Source: Deltaproteobacteria bacterium
GTDB lineage: Bacteria > Desulfobacterota > Desulfobacteria > Desulfobacterales > SURF-15
Length of the DNA: 9,272 bases
Reading direction: 5' to 3'
Assembly: GCA_024644775.1 (NCBI GenBank)
Contig: JAHEHB010000206.1
Span: forward strand, 1 to 9,272
The notes beneath the pieces are model-generated. The model did no database searches. It was given only the letters and a program-made list of their open reading frames with translations, and was not told the origin of the DNA. Both the position numbers and the translations under genes were made by a program. This document shows, piece by piece, positions 1 to 6,319 of this stretch. The first letter of the stretch is position 1, and each line of letters begins with the position of its first letter.

Positions 1-769
1 TATAAACCAGTGCCCCGAGCACCCAGGCATAAAGGGCTGCCACTGCCGCCGCTTCGGTTACCGTGAAAATCCCACCGGCGATACCGCCAACAATAATTGC
101 AGGGGTGAGGATCGGAAGAAAGGCTTTTTTAAAGGATACCCAGATCATGCCCATGGATCGCTTCGGATCTTTTGGGTAGTTCCGTCGGACGGCCATAAAG
201 TAGATCTGGATCATCAGGATAATTCCCATCATAATCCCGGGAATAAATCCGCCCAAAAATAACCTCCCGATAGATTCTTCCGCAATAAACGAATATATGA
301 TCATGGCAATGCTGGGGGGAATAATCGGGCCGATGGTGGCAGATGCGGCGGTGACAGCTACCGCAAATTCTTTTTTATACCCCTGATCAGTCATGGCCTT
401 AATTTCAACCTGTCCCAGGCCACCGGCATCTGCGATGGCAGACCCGCTCATTCCGGCAAAGATCATGCTGGCCACTACGTTGGCATGGGCCAAACCACCG
501 GGAATATGCCCCACCAATGCTTGGGCGAAATTAAAGATGCGATCCGTGATCCCCGATGTGTTCATCAATCGTCCACAGAGAACAAACAGTGGTACTGCCA
601 ACAAGGTAAACGAATCGATACCGTAAACCATCCGCTGCATCAGCATCAGCAAAGGTTTTGGTAAAACACCGAAGTGTAAGGCGATGGCTGAAGCGATTCC
701 CGAACCGATAGCGATGGGCAGGCTCGTCAGCGCTAAAAAAACAAAAATAACTACAACCGGTAATGTCAT
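1..769 (-). CDS. dctM: TRAP transporter large permease DctM, partial (first 256 codons)
   Basis: This is the large membrane subunit of a TRAP transporter, the sodium-coupled channel that moves the ligand delivered by the periplasmic DctP. I translated it directly because it runs off the left edge. The start is ATG at 769-767, with AGGAGG at 784-779 nine bases upstream. The ATG overlaps the dctQ stop as ATGA, so translation is probably coupled. Visible family features are hydrophobic helices throughout, FAGMSGSAIADA (residues 104-115), TAASATIGPIIPPSI (140-154) and TEAAAVAALYA (238-248), all typical of DctM. Family members are usually about 430 residues, so roughly 60% is present and the C-terminal helices lie outside the window. 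No frameshift was seen. The substrate cannot be read from the sequence. Confidence 0.95.
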   Translation of the reverse strand, partial: MTLPVVVIFVFLALTSLPIAIGSGIASAIALHFGVLPKPLLMLMQRMVYGIDSFTLLAVPLFVLCGRLMNTSGITDRIFNFAQALVGHIPGGLAHANVVASMIFAGMSGSAIADAGGLGQVEIKAMTDQGYKKEFAVAVTAASATIGPIIPPSIAMIIYSFIAEESIGRLFLGGFIPGIMMGIILMIQIYFMAVRRNYPKDPKRSMGMIWVSFKKAFLPILTPAIIVGGIAGGIFTVTEAAAVAALYAWVLGALVY

Positions 770-1314
770 GCGCTATGCCCTCCTGTTCTCCTGAAGAAAT
801 CACTTCTCGTATCGGATTTCGTCATAAAATCGACTAAATTTCCGGATATCAAATCCAGCGTGTGAATCAGCAAAATCAGTCCACTGATGGGAACACACAA
901 AAATTTCCACTGTTGCGAGATTTCAATGGTCGGCATCATATACACTTTGGAGAAGTTAAAAAATATAAAACCGGCAATGATCATAAAAAGAAAGAAAGAC
1001 AGGGCTAACAGCTGGCAGCTAAAGGCGACAATCCGTTGCAGTCTTGGGTTCAAGTTGTTGAATAAAAAGATGAATTGGATGTGGCTGCCGGCTTTATACG
1101 CCACGGTGATTCCCATGAACAACGCCCACATATAACTGATTTCGACGATTTCCAGATACCATTCAATGGGACTTTGAAGAACGTATCTAAAAAATACCTG
1201 CAGGAGTATCACACCTACAAAGATGAGAGACATGGGAAAACAGATAACCCTTGCGATGCGGTTGGCCCAATCGCTTAGGCTTTGAAATAACTGGTATATT
1301 TGCTCATATTTCAT
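766..1314 (-). CDS. dctQ: TRAP transporter small permease DctQ
   Basis: This 182-residue inner-membrane protein is the small subunit of the TRAP permease and partners DctM. Four hydrophobic segments are visible at about residues 22-43, 54-74, 95-119 and 136-158. The conserved DctQ stretch around residues 41-80 is clear: an FFRY motif, then EW, then a WALFMGITVAYK-like segment followed by GSH. Length and topology fit the family. The gene lies 146 bp downstream of dctP and overlaps dctM by four bases (ATGA). A GAGG ribosome site sits about ten bases before the ATG. The gap to dctP carries a strong hairpin that may lower permease expression relative to the binding protein. Confidence 0.93.
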   Translation of the reverse strand: MKYEQIYQLFQSLSDWANRIARVICFPMSLIFVGVILLQVFFRYVLQSPIEWYLEIVEISYMWALFMGITVAYKAGSHIQFIFLFNNLNPRLQRIVAFSCQLLALSFFLFMIIAGFIFFNFSKVYMMPTIEISQQWKFLCVPISGLILLIHTLDLISGNLVDFMTKSDTRSDFFRRTGGHSA

Positions 1315-1364
1315 ATGCGCTCATCCTCAACGCTAAGATCGACTAGATAATGTGTTTAGACAGC

Positions 1365-1404
1365 ATGGGACTTCTCCGCCGACGGTGGGCTGAAGAAGTC
1401 CCAT
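1365..1404 (-). promoter_or_regulatory. Intercistronic hairpin between dctP and dctQ
   Basis: A perfect 11-bp inverted repeat (atgggacttct at 1365-1375, agaagtcccat at 1394-1404) encloses a second possible 5-bp stem (1376-1380 with 1384-1388, one G-U pair). It lies between the dctP stop and the dctQ start. On the minus strand it is followed by a mixed sequence, not a clean U run, so full termination is doubtful. Partial termination or 3'-end protection of the dctP message would fit the usual need for more binding protein than permease. The role is inferred. Confidence 0.6.
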
Positions 1405-1460
1405 AACTCTGTTTAGCGGATATCAGAAAGGTAAAAATGACGTCAACTCCCATGATTGAG

Positions 1461-2459
1461 TTATTTAATCGCTCTGATCTTGTCGACGATCGCTTGATCG
1501 TACCATGCCTCTTTTTTGAATTCTACGTAGGCCTTTTCAGCCGCTTTTCTGAAGCTTGAGGTATCGGGTTTCCAGATGGCCTCTGTACCCTTTGATTCCA
1601 TAAACTTCAAAGCCTCATCGTTTGCCTTCTTTCCCTCTTCAAAAGTCCATTTCGCGCCCTTCTGGGCCTCCTCAATAATAATATCCTGATGCTCCTTTGA
1701 CAGGCTGTTCCATTTGTCGAGATTCATGCTCAACAGCGGTCCCAGCCAGGCATATTTAAGATAGCTGAAGTATTTTTGGACTTCGTAAAATTTAGCCTGC
1801 TTTGAGTTGTTCGGGCCGTTTTCCTGAGCATCGATGACACCTGTCTTTAGCGCCATATAGACTTCCGGATATGCCATTGCCACAGGAGACGCCCCAAACG
1901 CTTTCCATGTTGTCACCCAGGAAGAAATTTTTGGAACTCTGATTTTAAGCCCCTTTACATCCTCAACGGTTTTTATGGGTTTCCGGTTATTTGTGATATC
2001 TCTGAATCCGGCATTAAAATTGGTAATGGGTTTAATGCCCGATTTTTCAAGGCCTTTGGTGATTTCATACCACATTGGGCTGGTGACGAATTTATAGGCG
2101 TGATCGTAATCCCGGAGAAGGAAGGGAAGGACGATCATATCGATGGGCCGATGGTACCGCGCGTAGATGCCGACACCTGCACAACGGAAGTCGATACTAC
2201 CCATTCGCATGGCCTCGATGGATTCTAAGTCGGCGCCGAGGGTCTTGCAGCAAAACCTCTTGAATTTGACTTTGCCGTTGGTTCTTTTTTCAACACCATC
2301 CATGAACATGGTCAAGCCCTTATATTGCAGGGTATCTTTTTGAAGCATCCAATACAGCGTTAAATCCACATCTGCCGCTTTGGCTGGGGATGCGGTTGAA
2401 AAACCGACAATCATCGAAACGACAATAACAATCGATAGCAAATATCTACTTCTTTTCAT
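1461..2459 (-). CDS. dctP: TRAP transporter periplasmic substrate-binding protein DctP
   Basis: This 332-residue extracytoplasmic solute receptor captures the ligand for the DctQM permease. The N-terminus is a clear Sec signal peptide: basic MKRSR, a hydrophobic core at about 7-22, and an AKA cleavage site at about 26-28. The mature protein shows DctP features: LESIEAMRMGSIDF (78-91), the GLKIRVP motif (170-176) with Arg174, which in this family normally binds the substrate carboxylate, and the AQENGPNN region (211-218). AGGAGG lies seven bases before the ATG. It is the first gene of dctPQM and follows sulfatase-like gene 1 by 111 bp. A Cys-Cys pair at residues 70-71 sits just before the TLG segment and is unusual. 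The ligand is probably an organic anion; which one is not visible. Confidence 0.95.
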   Translation of the reverse strand: MKRSRYLLSIVIVVSMIVGFSTASPAKAADVDLTLYWMLQKDTLQYKGLTMFMDGVEKRTNGKVKFKRFCCKTLGADLESIEAMRMGSIDFRCAGVGIYARYHRPIDMIVLPFLLRDYDHAYKFVTSPMWYEITKGLEKSGIKPITNFNAGFRDITNNRKPIKTVEDVKGLKIRVPKISSWVTTWKAFGASPVAMAYPEVYMALKTGVIDAQENGPNNSKQAKFYEVQKYFSYLKYAWLGPLLSMNLDKWNSLSKEHQDIIIEEAQKGAKWTFEEGKKANDEALKFMESKGTEAIWKPDTSSFRKAAEKAYVEFKKEAWYDQAIVDKIRAIK

Positions 2460-2477
2460 ACAAGACCTCCTAAATGT

Positions 2478-2537
2478 CTAAATAAGGGTTAGAATTGAAC
2501 TTTCGGGCCAATGCGTCCTTGCAGGCATCACCTCCTT
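2478..2537 (-). promoter_or_regulatory. Orphan strong Shine-Dalgarno with 16-codon ORF ahead of dctP
   Basis: The RNA-sense sequence AAGGAGGTGAT (SD core at 2537-2530) is almost the full complement of the 16S rRNA 3' end, yet it does not precede a normal gene. A 16-codon frame, MPARTHWPESSILTLI, starts at ATG 2528-2526 and stops at 2480-2478, 18 bases before the dctP ATG. The spacing from SD to ATG is only about two bases, which is poor. It may be a leader peptide, a ribosome standby site, or a relic of a lost gene start. A TATTAT (2549-2544) just upstream could be a -10 box, but no good -35 was found. Confidence 0.3.
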
Positions 2538-2570
2538 ACACAAATAATACCTTGCACTATATGCAAATGG

Positions 2571-4013
2571 TTACCGCCATTTCGCATGTCTAGCCGCTGT
2601 GCCGTAGGGTTTGGAGCCCCATGCTTGCAAACCGCAAGCCGGCCAGTTTCTGTATTTTTCGAGCAGATCCGGAATGCTTCCACCGGCATCTTTGACCGCC
2701 AGATCTCTCATCTGCTCACATACATCTGGATGTTTTTCGGCCAGATTGTTGACGTGCTCCGGATCGTTTTTTACATCGTAGAGCAAACTGCCATCCCCCC
2801 AGATATTCGCATTATACCACCATTGATCGTTAATGACCGTGATGGCCGGCCCCCACGCAATGGTGACATAGTCCCGGGTAACAATAGAAGGTTCCAATAC
2901 CGCCGGCCAAACATCCATTCCCTGCATGGCTTCGGATGGATTGATTCCCGCCATTTTTAAAAGCGTATACGGAAGATCAATGTTGTATATCAGCTTGTCA
3001 CAGAGGGAACCGGCTCCCTCGCCGGAAGGATGCCGAACGATGCACACCAGATCGCATACGCCCCGCGTCATCGGATATCCCTGCTTGCTGATATATCCTT
3101 TATCTCCGGGATCATACCCCAGATTGTGTCCATGATCGCTGACCACCATGACCACCGTGTCATTCAGTCGGCCGGATAATTTCAGCGCTTCCATAAAATG
3201 CCCGAACCAACGATCGCACATGGTGACTTCACCGGCGTAATTCGCTTTCATTCGTTTCAGTTCACGTTCCGATATGTTTCCTTCCCACGTGCAATAAAGA
3301 GATTGGATATGGTCCACGGTGTCATCAACCGGGTCGTAGAGCTTTCGGTAATATTCGGGTGGATCCCAAGGCTCGTGTGGATCAAACGAATCCACCACCA
3401 TAAAAATCTTTTCTCCGGTCTGGTTTTCCAAAAGCCACTGGGACGCCTTGTTGAAAACTTTGGCAGGAAAATAATCTTCTTCGGATTTACGGTCGGAAAC
3501 ATTCATTAAATACTTTTTCAAAAATGCCTTGATGGCTTCGTTATCTTTTGAGGCCGCATTTAGGTGCTTTTCGACCACATCATCGGACATTTCAGGTCCG
3601 CTTTTGTATTTGTCCGTCTCTTGCCCTCTGATAAATTCGTATGAATCGAAGCCGCGGTGAAAATTCTTGGAAGCTTTAAATTGATGGTATGCATCTGTTA
3701 TGAAAGCGGAACGATAACCGTTTGCGCCGAGTATTTCAGATACGGTGTCCTGGTCTTGGGGAATCGGCCCCCAACCGGGCATGGGATCCACATCGCCCTT
3801 GTAAAACTGCGTATCAAGAAAGGGAAACGTTCTTCGGCCGGTATGCAAGGCCCGTCGGAATTGAAGGGTCGGTACCGATTCGGGGTAGCATCGGGTAAAG
3901 GCGACCGCCTCTTTGGCAAACGCATCCAAATTGGGTGTCTGAATCCATTTGTTTCCGTAAACGCCTAAGTGATCCTGACGCAGACTGTCGAAACACACAA
4001 TGACAATGTTCAT
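2571..4013 (-). CDS. Sulfatase-like hydrolase 1 (alkaline phosphatase superfamily) with Thr at the nucleophile position
   Basis: This 480-residue protein has the sulfatase fold. Visible elements are the N-terminal metal strand FDSLRQDHLGVYG (8-20, Asp9), the active-site segment PTLQFRRALHTG (48-59), DPHEPW (211-216, His213), YAGEVTMCDRWFGH (259-272), the metal motif SDHGHNLG (292-299, Asp293 and His294), and a C-terminal LYDVKNDPEHVNNLA segment. In true sulfatases the active-site pattern is C/S-x-P-x-R, whose Cys/Ser becomes formylglycine; here the residue is Thr49 and the Pro is Gln51, so formylglycine cannot form. Thr is the nucleophile in related phosphodiesterases, so phosphoester or another ester chemistry is possible. 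There is no signal peptide, so it is probably cytoplasmic. It follows the URO-D pseudogene by 23 bp, with a GGAG site. It is a paralogue of the gene at 6320-7705. Confidence 0.88.
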   Translation of the reverse strand: MNIVIVCFDSLRQDHLGVYGNKWIQTPNLDAFAKEAVAFTRCYPESVPTLQFRRALHTGRRTFPFLDTQFYKGDVDPMPGWGPIPQDQDTVSEILGANGYRSAFITDAYHQFKASKNFHRGFDSYEFIRGQETDKYKSGPEMSDDVVEKHLNAASKDNEAIKAFLKKYLMNVSDRKSEEDYFPAKVFNKASQWLLENQTGEKIFMVVDSFDPHEPWDPPEYYRKLYDPVDDTVDHIQSLYCTWEGNISERELKRMKANYAGEVTMCDRWFGHFMEALKLSGRLNDTVVMVVSDHGHNLGYDPGDKGYISKQGYPMTRGVCDLVCIVRHPSGEGAGSLCDKLIYNIDLPYTLLKMAGINPSEAMQGMDVWPAVLEPSIVTRDYVTIAWGPAITVINDQWWYNANIWGDGSLLYDVKNDPEHVNNLAEKHPDVCEQMRDLAVKDAGGSIPDLLEKYRNWPACGLQAWGSKPYGTAARHAKWR

Positions 4014-4036
4014 GGTCTTCTTCTCCGTTTTTGTTA

Positions 4037-4589
4037 TTAAGTCGATAGCAGTATCTTCCTCAGGCGATCCGCTTCCTCTTTGTCTTTTACCATAATATAT
4101 AGATACAGCCCGGCTGGATCCAAATTATCCAGAAGCAGCCTTAACTCATCCGGTTCGATCGATCCCCGGATGAGCAGGGGACGATCTGCGTTCTGCACCA
4201 TCTGAAAGTACTTTATCATGTCTTTACAAGGAATATTGAACGGTTCGATGTTCATTTGAAATACTTTCCCCGAGAATCTGCAAATCGAAACCGAGAAATG
4301 CAGGAAACCATCGGATCCCCTGAAGGGGACAGGCCCCCCGCAAGATATCGTCCCCCATGTGTTCCCCTTCTTTCAGCAGCGCTTCCTGATCGTCTAAAAA
4401 TTCCTCCGGCTTTACCATATCCGGGGTTAAAAGATCATTGGGTTTCCATTGACGGGTTGCTGAATATTCAAGAATTGAAAACCAGGTTTTCAAAGAGAAC
4501 CCGACGATCGGCCGTGTGACAGGTTCACGGTTCCAAAACCGCCGGTAGTTTTCAACCTTTGCCGGATCGTTTCCAAAAGAATGACGCAT
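4037..4589 (-). pseudogene. URO-D-like methyltransferase/decarboxylase gene with internal deletion and frameshift
   Basis: Two frames form one broken gene. The upstream part (ATG 4589, stop 4226-4224) encodes a typical N-terminus of uroporphyrinogen-decarboxylase-like proteins: RRFWNREPVTRPIVGF, then EEFL, a GDDI segment, and GIRWFPAFLG. The downstream part (4255-4037) encodes what looks like the C-terminal region of the same family: KDMIKYFQMVQNADRPLLI followed by DELRLLLDNLDPAGLYLYIM. About 115 and 70 residues remain of a family usually near 350-370, so some 170-190 residues are missing and the frame changes at about 4256-4270. The family includes corrinoid methyltransferases, but the catalytic middle is gone. 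A TTG start at 4628 is possible but has no better ribosome site. Re-initiation at ATG 4255 could make the C-terminal piece. Family assignment is by recognition, not alignment. Confidence 0.65.
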
Positions 4590-4642
4590 TTTTATTTTCC
4601 AGTGTCTCTTTTTATTCCATATCTTCAAATGATTGAATATTT

Positions 4643-4744
4643 TTAATAGTCAATAGTCAATTCCCCGTTAAAACAGGATTTACGCTTCGCTCCAACCGGC
4701 TTGTCCGGGTTTGGGGCAGGGGACAAAGAATCGATATCCTCCTT
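4643..4744 (-). promoter_or_regulatory. Orphan AAGGAGG site with a 27-codon TTG-started frame
   Basis: A perfect AAGGAGG (4744-4738) lies in the gap between the thioredoxin-like gene and the URO-D pseudogene. Eleven bases later a TTG (4726-4724) opens a 27-codon frame that ends at 4645-4643 inside the heptamer repeat. The peptide, roughly LSPAPNPDKPVGAKRKSC followed by FNGELTIDY, is not recognised. This could be a small gene, the abandoned start of a damaged gene, or chance. I do not claim a function. Confidence 0.25.
4645..4661. repeat. Short tandem heptamer repeat (AATAGTC x 2.4)
   Basis: Two exact copies of AATAGTC plus a partial third (AAT) stand in tandem directly upstream of the URO-D pseudogene. 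Short tandem repeats like this can arise by slippage; two copies are too few to imply function. Confidence 0.6.
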
Positions 4745-4751
4745 TTTGGTA

Positions 4752-4771
4752 CCCCGCAGGTTGATGCGGGG
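4752..4771. other. Perfect 7-bp stem-loop just downstream of the thioredoxin-like gene
   Basis: ccccgca (4752-4758) pairs with tgcgggg (4765-4771) around a 6-base loop, starting ten bases after the stop codon of the upstream gene. In the direction of transcription it is followed by TACCAAAAAGG, with no U run. It is therefore a GC-rich hairpin that may protect or process the 3' end, not a canonical intrinsic terminator. Confidence 0.45.
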
Positions 4772-4781
4772 AGATTCAGTA

Positions 4782-6059
4782 TTATGAGAAATGTTTTCCT
4801 AAAGCTGCAATGGTACCATCGCCTGAAGGTGGTGCAGCTTCTTTTCCCGTGGAAAGGTATTCCCTATACGTGAGTACGCCTTTATCATCTGCTGTGTAGA
4901 TGATAACAAACGGTGTTACACCGGCTGCTGTTTTTCGGAAATTATCCACATCACCACCGCTCATGTCTCCAAACACTCGCTCATAGAACTTGAATTGAGG
5001 TGAGCTCAAATTAACAAGCGCAAAAGGAATATTCGGAAATGACTTTGCGAAATCCCTAAAGTCCTTAATCTCACGGCGACAGCGTCTGCATACCAGGGTC
5101 GCGGTCAGCATGACGAGCCCCTTTTTTTCAACAGGCGTGTCAGGGAGAAACGCATCGAAGTTATCTTCACGCATCAGATAAAAGTTGCCGTATTTTTTTC
5201 CGATTTTAGAGCATTCTACTTCAAGCCCAAAACGTTGATAAAACGCTTCTTGCAGTTCAATGGCCTTGTCAAGGGCGGTGTCGATACCTTTTACCCGAAC
5301 GGAGCTAAACAGCCGAAGCTCATCATCGAAGCCAAGCGTGTCTCCTTCCATGGACGCTTTGCGGATGGCTTTTGCATCCAGGGTTAATATTTCTCCCGCC
5401 TTGCTTTTGACGATCGTTTCAAAATCTGTTTTGGCCAGGGTCCTGGTAACCAGCTGCGCCAATTGAAGGAGGCTGTAGGAATCTCCGGTATACACCCAAA
5501 TGCCCTCTGCGGCGTCGTCGGTTCGGCTACCGAAGTGAATCTCAAATTCATCCGAATTTACGGGAAAAATCGTAATGCTGTTAATTTGATCTTCTATGCT
5601 ACCAATGCAGCGAAACTCGACGCCTTTAAAGAAATTTCCCGCTTCATCCGGCTCTCCGCCCTCATTGCACCGCACGGCGCCTGATAAACCGGAAAAAAGC
5701 AGCGATGGAATGAATTGGCTCAATAACGTTAGATCCGATCGTCGTTGAAGTTCTACGGCATCTGTTTTGAGTTGCCTAAAACGATCCAATGCCTGCTCAT
5801 ATAATCGACCGGTTGTGTCGTCCACCGGCTTTAGGTTTTGCCATTCCGGATCATCGTACTTTCCCCCTTTGTCCCAAAAAAGCATATTTTCTATTTCTTC
5901 GTCCGACTTGATCCAGGATTGAATGATATCCACATATTCGGGTTTAACATTCTGCTCCATGGATTTTCTTTCCTTGGGGGTGAGCTTATCCATCAGCGCT
6001 TTGTGCTGGGGCGTCATTTTTTCCATTAGCGCTGTTTCATGCTCCGTAAAATCTACCAT
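4782..6059 (-). CDS. Uncharacterised protein with C-terminal thioredoxin-like CxxC domain
   Basis: I do not recognise this 425-residue protein as a named family. The start is ATG 6059-6057, where AAGGAGG lies nine bases upstream; a longer frame to 6203 would run into an inverted repeat and lacks this site. There is no signal peptide. The N-terminus (about 9-36) is charged with two imperfect copies of ALM-[ED]-K-[ML]-TP, probably helical. The middle (about 110-300) is mixed alpha/beta with no known motif. The C-terminus (about 314-425) resembles a thioredoxin fold: strand GLVMLTATLV, then CRRC (Cys324, Cys327), helix, strand IPFALVNLS, then GVTPFVIIY with a likely cis-proline (Pro383) and a final strand pair. 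It lies between the two sulfatase-like genes. A redox or chaperone role toward cytoplasmic partners is inference only. Confidence 0.85.
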   Translation of the reverse strand: MVDFTEHETALMEKMTPQHKALMDKLTPKERKSMEQNVKPEYVDIIQSWIKSDEEIENMLFWDKGGKYDDPEWQNLKPVDDTTGRLYEQALDRFRQLKTDAVELQRRSDLTLLSQFIPSLLFSGLSGAVRCNEGGEPDEAGNFFKGVEFRCIGSIEDQINSITIFPVNSDEFEIHFGSRTDDAAEGIWVYTGDSYSLLQLAQLVTRTLAKTDFETIVKSKAGEILTLDAKAIRKASMEGDTLGFDDELRLFSSVRVKGIDTALDKAIELQEAFYQRFGLEVECSKIGKKYGNFYLMREDNFDAFLPDTPVEKKGLVMLTATLVCRRCRREIKDFRDFAKSFPNIPFALVNLSSPQFKFYERVFGDMSGGDVDNFRKTAAGVTPFVIIYTADDKGVLTYREYLSTGKEAAPPSGDGTIAALGKHFS

Positions 6060-6099
6060 AATATCTATCCTCCTTGCGTTCTTTATTGAAGCTGCGATG

Positions 6100-6135
6100 G
6101 CAAGTTGCCGCTGTGAAGGTTGTCGGCCAACTTGC
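6100..6135. other. Inverted repeat in the leader of the thioredoxin-like gene
   Basis: gcaagttg (6100-6107) pairs with caacttgc (6128-6135), extended by ccg/cgg (6108-6110 with 6124-6126) across a one-base bulge. It lies 40-75 bases upstream of the ATG at 6059. It may be an RNA hairpin or an operator-like site; no protein partner can be named. Confidence 0.35.
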
Positions 6136-6199
6136 TTATTCCCATACCCGGATTTTTTAAAACGATTTTTCTGTATTTTGTGGCAGAACCTGTTTACAG

Positions 6200-6259
6200 C
6201 CACGAAGACACCAAGGCACGAAGAAAAAATATTTACTTTGTGTCATTGTGCCTTTGTGG
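6200..6259. repeat. Imperfect inverted repeat of the CACGAAG/CTTTGTG intergenic type
   Basis: Two 24-base arms (6200-6223 and 6236-6259) face each other around a 12-base A/T-rich loop. Comparing one arm with the reverse complement of the other gives 18 of 24 identities, three G-U-compatible differences and three mismatches. The wording (ccacgaagacaccaaggcacg, read as repeats of cacgaag/ccaag) resembles a dispersed intergenic repeat I know from many environmental bacterial genomes. It sits in the 260-bp gap between sulfatase-like gene 2 and the thioredoxin-like gene and could affect mRNA stability or termination. Confidence 0.65.
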
Positions 6260-6319
6260 TAAATCCTCCTTGTTTCTCCCATCTATAGCGCCAATATTTT
6301 ATTATTCCAAGCCGTTAAT

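Noticed and set aside
531..803. 90-codon minus-strand open frame
   Set aside because: It overlaps dctM in another frame. The dctM frame gives an excellent match to DctM motifs, so this one is a shadow.
2511..2960. 149-codon plus-strand open frame
   Set aside because: It is mostly antisense to the C-terminal part of sulfatase-like gene 1, with a composition typical of a shadow frame.
4752..4771. Intrinsic terminator after the thioredoxin-like gene
   Set aside because: The stem is good but no U run follows on the minus strand, so it is listed only as a hairpin.
6060..6203. N-terminal extension of the thioredoxin-like protein to 6203
   Set aside because: The extra 48 residues are basic and low in pattern, begin inside an inverted repeat, and lack a ribosome site, whereas ATG 6059 has AAGGAGG at good spacing.
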